DNA of 15,804 bases from an uncultured Clostridia bacterium. Its GTDB lineage: Bacteria; Bacillota; Clostridia; UMGS1883. The position numbers and the translations under genes are program-made. The stretch is taken from positions 1 to 15,804 of the forward strand of contig CANQKL010000021.1 of NCBI GenBank assembly GCA_947624455.1. Direction: 5' to 3'. The notes under the pieces were generated by a model, which did not search any database, was not told where the DNA came from, and worked only from the letters and a program-made list of their open reading frames with translations. Shown here in pieces: positions 6,636 through 13,751 of the stretch. The stretch's first letter is position 1. Every line of letters begins with the position of its first letter.

Positions 6636-8356
6636 TCCTCAGCCTCCTCGCCGTCCTTGCCGCCTTCCAGTCCCAACTCAGCGCGGGTGTAAGGCTGCGC
6701 CCTGTCGGCATAGTCGTTGATAAGCTTTTTATTGTCGATGTCGCTGACCGACTCGGCCAGCTCTAATAGCCGCTTGTAATAGTTTTGGGCCGCGAGACTG
6801 CCCTTCTGAGCTGTTTCGATAAGGCCGTAGAGATGGGTGGCCGCCCTTACCTTGCAGTCGTCCCGCAGGGGAGCCAGCTCGATGGCCCGACCGTCCAGCT
6901 CCGCCGCGCCCGCAAGGTCGCCCCCGTCGGCCAAGATCTCCGCCTGTTCCGTCAAAAGCTCCGCCGTTTCGCCGCAGCGTTCGATGGCCTGCTCAATGTA
7001 GTACTGGGCGTAGGTGATGTCGCTCTTTTCGCCGGACAGGGCGTAGGAGTCCCTGTATGCCCGCGCCGCCAGACGGCAGCTTTCCCCGTCCAGAGGATTG
7101 AGCTTTGAGGCGGTGATAAGCGTCTGAGAATCGCCTTTTCTTGCGCCCGTGGCCTTAAAGGCGTCGGCTGCTCCAAGGACGGAGCCGTAGACAGCCGCGG
7201 CGGCCAGCAGGGCTATGACCGCCGGCCAGCCCCAGTTGTTAAGACGCAGAGAAATGGTACGCCCCTGCCTCCATTCCCCGTATGTCAGAGCGCCGACCAG
7301 GAGCATGAGTCCGGCCAGGCTTTCGCCAGCGGGAACAAAAAATGCAAAGATGCACAGGGCGGAACCCAAGGCGCAGAAATAGCTTTTTCTCGTCAGCGCC
7401 AGATAGGCCATCCAGCCCACCGCCGTAAGGAACAGCAGCAGTCCCGCCAGACCCAGCGAGGAACTGAGTTCGGCTCCGAGACTGAGCCTGTCCACGCTGT
7501 AATAAACGGACTGAAGCTCCCCTTGACGAAGGAGGAAGCCTCCGCCGCCAAGGCCCCCGATATGGCGGAAGCCCGTAAGCAACCCGTCGGCAAAGGGCCT
7601 TAGCTGCCCGAAGCCGCGAATTATCATCAGGGCGAAGGACGCCGCCGCCGCTATTCCTCCAGCAACGGTCAGCGGGAGCAGCTTCTTTTTTATGGAAAAC
7701 CAGAAAATGAACAGTCCCCCCGCCAGACCGGTAAGCAGGCTGCGGCTCATTATCAGGACAAAGGCCATGGGCAGAGCGAAAACCGCCGCCTCGGAGCGGA
7801 ACCGGCCGTTTTTGTAGAAGACCCTCAGGCAGCACCACAGGCCAATCAGCATATACAGGCCCAACAGGTCGCTGTCCCCAAGGCCCGCGTCAAAGGGGGA
7901 GCTGAATGAAAATCTGCGTATGATCCCCCAGACGGCCACGTTCCACACGGCGCAGATAAAGGCCGAGAACAGAACCATCATGCTCAGCCTTTCCCCAAGC
8001 CTGCCGGGCTTTTCCCCGGCAAAATAGTCCCCCGCCAGCATGGCGAACAAAATCACGGTCGCAATAGTAAAAATAAGCCTTATATGGGAATAACGGTCCG
8101 ACGCCCATATAAGTCCAAAAAGGGCGTAAAGCAGCATCGCTCCGCCCAGCGCTATATTTACGGAAATATGTATCCGTTTGGTTTCCGCCAGCCTCAGGAC
8201 GAAAACCGCCGCCGTCAGGATAAAGACAGCGTAAAGCCCCCAGCCGCCGGAGGCTCCTCCCAGCGCCGTGGGGCCAAGGAGGATAAAGACCGCGGCCAGC
8301 AGCTCCGTCAGGGCCTTTCCCGAAAAGCCGCGGCCAACGCTATTGTTCCTCGTCAC
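6632..8356 (-). CDS. O-antigen-ligase-like (Wzy/WaaL superfamily) polytopic membrane protein with helical-repeat tail
   Basis: The 574-residue protein has about ten hydrophobic helices in its first ~390 residues. A larger loop between the last helices (about 265-300, with LGGGGFLLRQGELQSVYYSVD) resembles the periplasmic ligase loop of Wzy_C proteins. The last ~170 residues are soluble, Ala/Leu-rich and helical with TPR-like spacing (LNPLDGESCRLAARAY, YYIEQAIERCGETAELL, AAELDGRAIELAP). Proteins of this type join or polymerise lipid-linked glycans outside the membrane. Gram-positive members are often uncharacterised, so the substrate is unknown. The start is GTG, with GGAGGAGGAAG a short way upstream. 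It lies inside the 3' end of the CNNM gene (17-nt overlap), and no ATG occurs until about residue 74. No glycosyltransferase genes are nearby. Confidence 0.72.
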   Translation of the reverse strand: MTRNNSVGRGFSGKALTELLAAVFILLGPTALGGASGGWGLYAVFILTAAVFVLRLAETKRIHISVNIALGGAMLLYALFGLIWASDRYSHIRLIFTIATVILFAMLAGDYFAGEKPGRLGERLSMMVLFSAFICAVWNVAVWGIIRRFSFSSPFDAGLGDSDLLGLYMLIGLWCCLRVFYKNGRFRSEAAVFALPMAFVLIMSRSLLTGLAGGLFIFWFSIKKKLLPLTVAGGIAAAASFALMIIRGFGQLRPFADGLLTGFRHIGGLGGGGFLLRQGELQSVYYSVDRLSLGAELSSSLGLAGLLLFLTAVGWMAYLALTRKSYFCALGSALCIFAFFVPAGESLAGLMLLVGALTYGEWRQGRTISLRLNNWGWPAVIALLAAAAVYGSVLGAADAFKATGARKGDSQTLITASKLNPLDGESCRLAARAYRDSYALSGEKSDITYAQYYIEQAIERCGETAELLTEQAEILADGGDLAGAAELDGRAIELAPLRDDCKVRAATHLYGLIETAQKGSLAAQNYYKRLLELAESVSDIDNKKLINDYADRAQPYTRAELGLEGGKDGEEAEE

Positions 8357-9635
8357 TGCTTTCTGCTTCCTCCTCCAAAATGCAGACCAGTACCCGCTCG
8401 ATGCGGCGGTCCTCGATCTTAACTACCTTCATTGCCAGGCCGTAGGCCTCTATTTCAAAGGTGCTTCCATCCTCGGGTATAGTGTCCATCTGCGCGAAGA
8501 TAAGGCCGCCGATGGTGTCGTATTCCTCCACAGGCAGTTTTACGCCCAGCTCCTCAGCCACCTCGTCCAAAGGCGCGGTGCCGTCGATCTCCCAGGTGTT
8601 TTCGTCAATTTTGACTATGGGTTCGGGTTCCACCTGTTCTTCTTTTTCGTCGTTGATATGACCGACCAGCTCCTCCAGCAGGTCGTCCATGGTGACCACT
8701 CCGCTGAAGCCGCCGTATTCGTCCACCACTACGGCCATGTGGTTCTTTTCCTGCTGCATATTGCGGAAAAGAACGTCCGTACTAACGGTTTCAGGCACGA
8801 TATATGCCTTGTGGATAATGCCGCGTATATCTCCGCTGCCATCGTAAAGGAACTCGTACAGCTCCCTGGCGTAGACTATTCCGACGATATCGTCTATGGT
8901 CCTGCCGCACACGGGAAAACGGGAGAAGCCGCTGTCCCGAACCTGTTTTTCCCATTCCCGGGGATCCTCGCCCAAACGGAGAACCGCCACGTCAATGCGG
9001 TGGGTCATGACGTCCGCAGCGGACATACTGTCAAATTCAAAAATGTTCTGGATGAACTCCTGCTCCTCGGGAGCGATCACGCCGGTCTCGGTGCCTATGT
9101 CCACCATCATCCGAATTTCTTCCTCGGTCACGTCGTCCAGATTTTCGTCGGGATCCACTCCGAACAGCCCCGCCAGGAGACGCGCCAGCCACAGCGACGC
9201 CGCCACGAAGGGGAAGCTTATCACATAAAGCCCCTCCATGGCCCAGGTCATGGAATGTGCCACCTTATCCGTGTACTTGCGGCCTATGCGGGCAGGAGCC
9301 AGCCGGCCGATTATCACCGAGGCCAGGGCCACCGCCAGCGCCAGCAGACAAGTCGGAGCTATCCCGCTGACCTCGTAGACTAAAGCGAGGTACTGAGAGG
9401 TCAGCAGTCCCACGCAAATGTATATCAGTATGGACCAGAATCTGTAGCCCACGGCAAAGCGGGCCTCGTTGTCCTTCAGCTTAAGCAGCCGTTTTGAGAC
9501 GCTGTCGTCATCATCCTCGGCCTCCTTGCGCAGAGCGGTGATGTTCAGCTCCTCGAGAGCCACGGTCAGGACGGTGAATATTCCGCAGAAAATTAGCAGC
9601 ACAAGCTGCGTGATACTGGCGGGGAGAGGTTCCAA
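8340..9635 (-). CDS. CNNM / tandem-CBS / CorC_HlyC domain membrane protein (hemolysin-C-like, CorC-like)
   Basis: The 431-residue protein follows the CorC/HlyC-like order. A DUF21/CNNM membrane domain (about 8-160) precedes a linker with EEEIRMMVDIGTETGVIAPEE-type sequence (171-191) and a CBS pair (about 205-330, with VMTHRIDVAVL and VVVDEYGGFSGVVTMDDLLEELVG). A CorC_HlyC domain follows (about 345-425, with IDGTAPLDEVAEELG and YDTIGGLIF) and then an acidic tail. Relatives export magnesium or other divalent cations and sense adenine nucleotides through the CBS pair. The membrane domain is divergent: the usual GExxPK motif reads GRLAPAR near 110-116, and the SETAL motif reads LEELNITAL. Transport competence is therefore uncertain. 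The start is TTG, backed by AAAGGAAG about seven bases upstream. It is the second gene of the operon, 76 bp after the hemolysin III gene. Confidence 0.9.
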   Translation of the reverse strand: MEPLPASITQLVLLIFCGIFTVLTVALEELNITALRKEAEDDDDSVSKRLLKLKDNEARFAVGYRFWSILIYICVGLLTSQYLALVYEVSGIAPTCLLALAVALASVIIGRLAPARIGRKYTDKVAHSMTWAMEGLYVISFPFVAASLWLARLLAGLFGVDPDENLDDVTEEEIRMMVDIGTETGVIAPEEQEFIQNIFEFDSMSAADVMTHRIDVAVLRLGEDPREWEKQVRDSGFSRFPVCGRTIDDIVGIVYARELYEFLYDGSGDIRGIIHKAYIVPETVSTDVLFRNMQQEKNHMAVVVDEYGGFSGVVTMDDLLEELVGHINDEKEEQVEPEPIVKIDENTWEIDGTAPLDEVAEELGVKLPVEEYDTIGGLIFAQMDTIPEDGSTFEIEAYGLAMKVVKIEDRRIERVLVCILEEEAESSDEEQ

Positions 9636-9711
9636 ATTTATCTTCCTTTCTTAAAGCCTGCGCTCCGGCGCCCTTGATCCTGGGCGGCGGGGCGCGATCT
9701 TATGTTGGAGC

Positions 9712-10368
9712 TTATCTTATGACATAAAGCAGCACGGCGAAAAAGTGAAGTATGCTGCCAGCCAACACGAAAATATGCCAGATGGAGTGCATATAGGCCA
9801 CTTTTTTCAGACAGTAGAACACCACGCCCAGCATATACACGATCCCGCCCCCAAGGAGCAGGGCCACCCCGCCGGGAGCTATGGCCGCCGTCATAGGGCC
9901 CCACATGGCTACTACCGCCCAGCCCAGGACGATGTAGCTGATAAGACTTACAAGCTTGAATTTTTCAAGATTTATAGCGTTCACTGTAATGCCCAGGGCC
10001 GTAATGCCCCAGACTATGCCGAACAGAACCCAGCCCCCATGCTGGCGCAGGGAGCAAAGGGCGATGGGAGTGTACGTTCCGGCGATGAGCAGATATATGC
10101 TGCAATGATCCAGCACACGGAACACCTTTTTCGCGCCTCTGGCGCTGATGGCGTGGTAGAGGGTACTCATGGTGAAAAGGATAATCAGAGCGGAGCCGTA
10201 TATCGCCCCACTGACCACGCCGTAAACGTTGTGGGCTTTTGCGGCGAAAACTACCAAAAGCACCAGCATCGCGACGCCCATCAGCGCCCCTATGCCATGA
10301 GTCACCGAACTGAATATTTCCTCCCCCAGGGAGTAGAGCTTGCCCTTTCGTCTTTCTGCGGTGGTCAT
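9712..10368 (-). CDS. hemolysin III / TrhA (PAQR-related) family membrane protein
   Basis: With the start chosen here the product has 218 residues and seven hydrophobic helices. It carries the putative metal-site residues of the family: SxxxH in STLYH (H72), D87-H88 in LDHCSIYLLIAGTYTP, and H194/H198 in the C-terminal HSIWHIF. Members related to adiponectin receptors have been implicated in membrane fluidity and energy homeostasis; the haemolysin name is historical. Two upstream in-frame starts exist (TTG at 10386, ATG at 10380). I prefer ATG 10368 because GAGGG sits five to six bases before it, and the other two lack a good ribosome site. It is the first gene of the six-gene operon, behind a near-consensus promoter. 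Confidence 0.92.
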   Translation of the reverse strand: MTTAERRKGKLYSLGEEIFSSVTHGIGALMGVAMLVLLVVFAAKAHNVYGVVSGAIYGSALIILFTMSTLYHAISARGAKKVFRVLDHCSIYLLIAGTYTPIALCSLRQHGGWVLFGIVWGITALGITVNAINLEKFKLVSLISYIVLGWAVVAMWGPMTAAIAPGGVALLLGGGIVYMLGVVFYCLKKVAYMHSIWHIFVLAGSILHFFAVLLYVIR

Positions 10369-10413
10369 ATTATCCCTCATTCCCAAGATAAGCTTACTAA
10401 GTTAATCATAAGA

Positions 10414-10442
10414 AGTATAACATAAATTTTTCCTATTATCAA
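10414..10442 (-). promoter_or_regulatory. sigma-A promoter of the hemolysin III-azlD operon
   Basis: On the minus strand TTGATA (10437-10442) and TATACT (10414-10419) are spaced by exactly 17 bp. The -10 element is about 45 bp upstream of the chosen start of the first gene. It is divergent from the alpha-galactosidase promoter. Confidence 0.82.
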
Positions 10443-10469
10443 CAGTTTTAATATAAATGTAACAGTTTT
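10441..10469. repeat. 20-bp-spaced direct repeat AACAGTTTT between divergent promoters
   Basis: AACAGTTTT occurs at 10441-10449 and again at 10461-10469, exactly 20 bp (two helical turns) apart. The left copy touches the -35 element of the hemolysin III promoter. The right copy covers the -35 position of the alpha-galactosidase promoter. This could be an operator for a dimeric regulator or chance in AT-rich DNA. Confidence 0.4.
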
Positions 10470-10490
10470 TTAAAATATAAAAGGTATAAT
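10462..10490 (+). promoter_or_regulatory. promoter of the alpha-galactosidase gene
   Basis: A perfect TATAAT lies at 10485-10490. The -35 position holds only a poor match (ACAGTT or CAGTTT at about 10462-10468), suggesting a weak or activator-dependent promoter. It predicts a leader of about 75 nt before the ATG at 10574. Confidence 0.55.
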
Positions 10491-10504
10491 GGAGGCGAAC
10501 AAAG

Positions 10505-10518
10505 CGGAAGCGTCGTCA
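10505..10518 (+). promoter_or_regulatory. possible catabolite-response (cre-like) element
   Basis: CGGAAGCGTCGTCA keeps the AARCG core and the final CA of the CcpA site pattern TGNAANCGNNNNCA with one mismatch (first base). It fits the stricter WAARCGYTW form less well. It lies just downstream of the expected transcription start of a sugar-hydrolase gene, where CcpA can act as a roadblock. No ccpA gene is visible here. Confidence 0.33.
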
Positions 10519-10522
10519 GAGA

Positions 10523-10555
10523 GCGTTTTTCGCCCGGCGCGAAACGCAATTTTTT
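10523..10555 (+). terminator. terminator-like hairpin in the leader of the alpha-galactosidase gene
   Basis: GCGTTTTTCGC (10523-10533) pairs with GCGAAACGC (10539-10547), giving nine base pairs with two bulged T residues and a five-base loop. It is followed by AA and six T residues (10550-10555). It sits between the promoter and the ribosome site AAAGGA, so if it works it would attenuate this gene. I did not find a clear antiterminator partner. Confidence 0.45.
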
Positions 10556-10573
10556 CTGAAAGGATGAAATACT

Positions 10574-11830
10574 ATGAAACATCACTCTTTTGCCCCGACT
10601 CCCCCTATGGGCTGGAACAGCTGGAACTGCTACGGGGCCTCGGTTACCGAGGCGGAGGTTAGGCAGAACGCGGAATATATGGCGAAAAATCTCAAGTCCT
10701 TTGGCTGGGAATATATAATCGTGGACATTCAGTGGTTTGAGCCTAACGCCAAAAGCGACCAGTACAACGACGGCGCGCCCTTGGTGATGGACGGAGTCAG
10801 CCGCCTTATGCCGGCGGAGAACCGTTTCCCCTCGGCGGCTGGGGGAAAGGGCTTTAGGCCCCTGTCTGACTATGTCCACTCTCTGGGACTCAAGTTCGGC
10901 ATCCACATCCTCCGGGGGATTCCCCGCCAGGCGGTTAAGGCCAAGACCCCCACGCCCTGTCCCGGCGTAACCGCCGACATGATAGCCGACACCTCGTCTG
11001 TCTGTGACTGGAATGGGGATATGTACGGGGTTGACGCCTCGAAAAAGGGAGCCGCCGAGTATTATAACAGCATATTTGAGTTATATGCCTCCTGGGGAGT
11101 GGATTATGTAAAGGTGGATGACATCGCTTTCCCCTATCACAGCGGGGAGGTGGAGCTGATCCGCCGCGCCATCGACAACAGCGGCCGCGACATGGTGCTT
11201 TCCCTGTCTCCGGGCCGGGCCTCTCTGGCCGCGGCGGAGCATTTGATGGCCCACGCCAACCTCTGGCGCATGAGCGGGGATTTCTGGGACAACTGGCGGC
11301 AGCTTAGAGAGGCCTTTGATCTCTGCCGGGACTGGCAGAACCTTCGCGTCAAAGGGGCCTGGCCCGATTGTGATATGCTCACCGTGGGACGCATAGGCAT
11401 CCGCTCCAACGGCGGGCCAAGATCGACCAATTTCACTCCGGACGAACAGCGGACTCATATCGCGCTGTGGTGCATTTTCCGCTCGCCCATGTTCATAGGC
11501 TGTGAAATGACCCTGAACGACGAATTTACCCTCTCCCTTTTGACCAACGGGGGGCTTTTGAGGATACTCAACCACTCCTCGGACAATCGGGAGCTTTACC
11601 GGGACGAGAGGGGAGCTATAGTCTGGGCCGCTCGGGACGAGGACGGAAAACGCCGATACCTTGCTCAGTTTAACGTGAGCGATGAGGAGTTAGAGATAAA
11701 AACTCCTCTTAGCTGGATAGGTCTTGCCGAGGGCGAAACCACCGAGCTTTTTACCGGAGATCGCGGCGGCGGCGAGGCGGTAGTGTCCAAAGTTCCCGCT
11801 CACGGCGTGAAGATTTACGAAATTTTATAA
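10574..11830 (+). CDS. GH27 family alpha-galactosidase-like glycoside hydrolase, cytoplasmic
   Basis: The 418-residue protein opens with the GH27 signature PPMGWNSWNCYG (10-21). It contains the beta-strand motif YVKVDD, whose first Asp (D182) is the expected nucleophile, and RMSGDFWDNW, where D236 is the likely acid/base. A C-terminal beta-sandwich of about 80-90 residues follows (from about 330). GH27 enzymes retain configuration and remove alpha-galactosyl groups; sister activities in the family include alpha-N-acetylgalactosaminidase and beta-L-arabinopyranosidase. There is no signal peptide, so the substrate must be imported as an oligosaccharide, yet no sugar transporter is adjacent. The ATG start has AAAGGA about nine bases upstream. 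No terminator is seen before the next promoter, so some read-through into the regulator gene is possible. Family is secure; exact substrate is not. Confidence 0.9.
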   Translation: MKHHSFAPTPPMGWNSWNCYGASVTEAEVRQNAEYMAKNLKSFGWEYIIVDIQWFEPNAKSDQYNDGAPLVMDGVSRLMPAENRFPSAAGGKGFRPLSDYVHSLGLKFGIHILRGIPRQAVKAKTPTPCPGVTADMIADTSSVCDWNGDMYGVDASKKGAAEYYNSIFELYASWGVDYVKVDDIAFPYHSGEVELIRRAIDNSGRDMVLSLSPGRASLAAAEHLMAHANLWRMSGDFWDNWRQLREAFDLCRDWQNLRVKGAWPDCDMLTVGRIGIRSNGGPRSTNFTPDEQRTHIALWCIFRSPMFIGCEMTLNDEFTLSLLTNGGLLRILNHSSDNRELYRDERGAIVWAARDEDGKRRYLAQFNVSDEELEIKTPLSWIGLAEGETTELFTGDRGGGEAVVSKVPAHGVKIYEIL

Positions 11831-11836
11831 TTAGCC

Positions 11837-11865
11837 TTGACAAATCAATATTTTCGTGATAAAAT
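11837..11865 (+). promoter_or_regulatory. sigma-A promoter of the Rrf2 regulator gene
   Basis: TTGACA (11837-11842) and TAAAAT (11860-11865) are spaced by exactly 17 bp, starting six bases after the alpha-galactosidase stop codon. A start about 30 nt before the regulator start codon is predicted. Confidence 0.85.
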
Positions 11866-11878
11866 AAAATCATAGAAA
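11852..11878. promoter_or_regulatory. possible autoregulatory operator overlapping the -10 box
   Basis: An imperfect inverted repeat, TTTC-N-TGAT (11852-11860) and ATCA-NN-GAAA (11869-11878), covers the -10 element and the expected start site. Rrf2 proteins such as IscR, NsrR and CymR bind dyads of similar size and often repress themselves, so this is a candidate self-operator. The arms differ by one spacer base. Confidence 0.42.
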
Positions 11879-11903
11879 TTCAGTGTGAGATGGGGTGAAA
11901 TCG

Positions 11904-12347
11904 TTGAAGATATCCACCAGGGGAAGATATGCGCTGCGGACTATGATAGATATTGCCGTCAACTCCGACGGCGAAAGGAATATTACGATAAAGGAAATAT
12001 CGCACCGGCAGAACATTTCGGTCAAATACCTGGAACAGATAGTGAACGCCTTGTCCAAGGCGAAGCTGCTGCGAAGCGTCCGCGGGGCCCAGGGCGGCTA
12101 TCGGCTGAGCCGCAGGCCGGAGGAATATACCATCGGCGAGATACTGCGGCTTGCGGAAGGGGGCCTCGCCCCTGTGGAATGTCTGGAAAACGAGGTAAAT
12201 ACCTGCCCGAGGAGGTCGGCCTGTCCCACTCTCGCTTTCTGGGAGGGGCTGGATAGGGCTGTCAGAGACTATGTGGACGGCGTGACTCTCGCGGATCTGG
12301 CCCAAAAGGAAAGGGAAATGCGCGGCGGGGGAGAATATTATATATAA
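11904..12347 (+). CDS. Rrf2 family transcriptional regulator, IscR-like with three cysteines
   Basis: With the TTG start at 11904 the product is 147 residues and begins MKISTRGRYALR, the standard N-terminus of the family. GGGGTGA lies about five bases upstream. A GTG at 11895 in the same frame would add three residues and has a poorer ribosome site. Residues 1-65 form a winged helix (recognition helix near SVKYLEQIVNAL, wing at SVRGAQGGYRL). C93, C101 and C107 (C-X7-C-X5-C) lie where IscR and NsrR bind an iron-sulphur cluster, so sensing of Fe-S status, oxidants or nitric oxide is plausible. The gene stands alone: a terminator follows and no isc or suf genes are adjacent. Its targets outside its own promoter cannot be told. 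Confidence 0.9.
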   Translation: MKISTRGRYALRTMIDIAVNSDGERNITIKEISHRQNISVKYLEQIVNALSKAKLLRSVRGAQGGYRLSRRPEEYTIGEILRLAEGGLAPVECLENEVNTCPRRSACPTLAFWEGLDRAVRDYVDGVTLADLAQKEREMRGGGEYYI

Positions 12348-12353
12348 AACTCT

Positions 12354-12387
12354 GGCCGACTGGACGCTTTTAGTCCAGTCGGTCTTT
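12354..12387 (+). terminator. intrinsic terminator after the Rrf2 gene, possibly bidirectional
   Basis: GGCCGACTGGAC (12354-12365) pairs with GTCCAGTCGGTC (12373-12384), a 12-bp stem with one G-T pair and a seven-base loop. TTTATAAT follows on the plus strand. On the minus strand the stem is followed by AGAGTTTTATAT, so it may also stop the convergent kinase transcript that ends at 12432. Confidence 0.82.
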
Positions 12388-12431
12388 ATAATAAAAAAGT
12401 GCGTATGATTGCATTCAATATTTATATCCAA

Positions 12432-13751
12432 TTATGCCGTTGGCAGGGTTATTTTTATTTTCAGCCCGTTATCGTTGCGAACCTCCATCTCGCCACCGTG
12501 GGCGCGCACGATCTTCAAGGCCATTGGCAGGCCAAGACCGTGGTCGGATCGGGGTATTTCATTTAGCCGCTCCAAAGCCTCCGTCGGCGCTCCGCGGCCG
12601 TTGTCCGCTATGGTGACGACGGCCTCGCCGCCCTGGCGGCCTTCGCTTATCCAAATATCGCAGCCGCCGGGATTGTGGACAAGACAGTTGTTGAGCAGGT
12701 TGAACACCGCCCTCTCCAGCAGATCCTGATCCCCCATCACTTCGGCTTCCTCGAAGCGCAGATCCAGGCTCAGCTTAAAGCCCTCCGCCGCCCCGCTGTT
12801 GACCAGTTCGGCCGCCGTCCGCCTGATTAGAGGACAAATGCGAACCGGGGCCATCTGCGAGGGCTGCATATCGTATTCCAAAGATGATATAAGGTTCAAA
12901 TCCTCAACGAGCTTGCGTATTTTTAACCCCTGACCGGTGATAAGACCGGCCTTTTTTTGGTTCTCGGGACTGAGGGCCGGGTCGGCGGAAAGCTCCTCCG
13001 AGGCCCCCACTATCACCGACAGGGGCGTTCGTATGTCGTGGGATATTGCCGACACCCAGTTGGAACGGGCCGTGTCCCGGGCGGCCAGAGCGGCGTTTTT
13101 CCGGCTTATCAGAGCGGCGGCGGAGTTCAGGCCGCCAAAGATTTCCCTGAACAGTCCTCTCTCCGGGAGCCTTACATCCCGCTGAGCCTTGAGATTTTCC
13201 ATGCCGTCCATCAGCGCCCTCAGTCTTTTGTACAGTCCGGCCCCGAAGATCAGGGCCAGCGCCAGGGCCAGGGCCAGATTGAACAGCAGCACCGCCGCTA
13301 TCCGCTGGGGCAGGTGCCGGAACCAGTTCATTGAATAGATGATGTCATATTTTCCAACGGAGTTCTTCGGCGTGCCGAAAATCACCAGCTTTTCGCCTAT
13401 GGTGCGGACATACACCGGATAGTCGTTCAGATACCACCGGGTAAGCCTCGCCACGTCTCCGAGGCTGTAGTGGGTGGGGACGTCGGCGGGCAGGTTCACC
13501 GACCAAAGGGCGTCGCCGCCGCCGTCGATGAACAGACACCAGCAGTCCTCCGGCACCAGCGCGGCCGCGCCCTCCGGGTCGCCGTTCTCCAGCCGCTCTC
13601 CTATGCGGTTGGCCAGGGCTTTTGAGGAGCCGCCGCCGTCGTCGCTGCCGATGAATCCCAGGCTCATGAAGTTCACAATCAGCAGAAAGGTGGCCATAAG
13701 GGCCGCCGTCAGGGAGAAAATGAAAAATATCTTCAGCGCGGTCTTATTCAT
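12432..13751 (-). CDS. membrane sensor histidine kinase
   Basis: The 439-residue kinase has a first transmembrane helix at about 8-30 and an extracytoplasmic sensor domain of about 115 residues. A second helix lies at about 151-172 (with the run LALALALALIFG). A cytoplasmic linker (about 173-230) is followed by the dimerisation/phosphoacceptor domain with H238 in the H-box (ISHDIRTPLS). The ATPase domain has the N-box NLLNNCLVHN (353-360 region), G1 DNGRG (383-387) and G2 HGLGLP (404-409). All catalytic motifs look intact. The start ATG lies inside the 3' end of the regulator gene (8-nt overlap), so the two are coupled. I do not recognise the sensor domain; the divergent exporter suggests it responds to an envelope-active compound. 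Confidence 0.92.
   Translation of the reverse strand: MNKTALKIFFIFSLTAALMATFLLIVNFMSLGFIGSDDGGGSSKALANRIGERLENGDPEGAAALVPEDCWCLFIDGGGDALWSVNLPADVPTHYSLGDVARLTRWYLNDYPVYVRTIGEKLVIFGTPKNSVGKYDIIYSMNWFRHLPQRIAAVLLFNLALALALALIFGAGLYKRLRALMDGMENLKAQRDVRLPERGLFREIFGGLNSAAALISRKNAALAARDTARSNWVSAISHDIRTPLSVIVGASEELSADPALSPENQKKAGLITGQGLKIRKLVEDLNLISSLEYDMQPSQMAPVRICPLIRRTAAELVNSGAAEGFKLSLDLRFEEAEVMGDQDLLERAVFNLLNNCLVHNPGGCDIWISEGRQGGEAVVTIADNGRGAPTEALERLNEIPRSDHGLGLPMALKIVRAHGGEMEVRNDNGLKIKITLPTA

Noticed and set aside
8268..9383. 371-codon open frame on the plus strand
   Set aside because: It is antisense to the CNNM/CBS gene and the start of the ligase-like gene. The product is rich in His, Gly and Val without any recognisable domain, as expected for the reverse strand of a GC-rich gene.
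9636..9711. Terminator or promoter between the hemolysin III and CNNM genes
   Set aside because: A GCGCCC/GGGCGC inverted repeat and small GC-rich stems are present, but there is no T-run and no -10/-35 pair. The genes are more simply read as one operon.
9712..10368. Toxin function for the hemolysin III-like protein
   Set aside because: The name is historical. The sequence has the PAQR/TrhA metal-site residues and seven helices and lies in a housekeeping-type operon.
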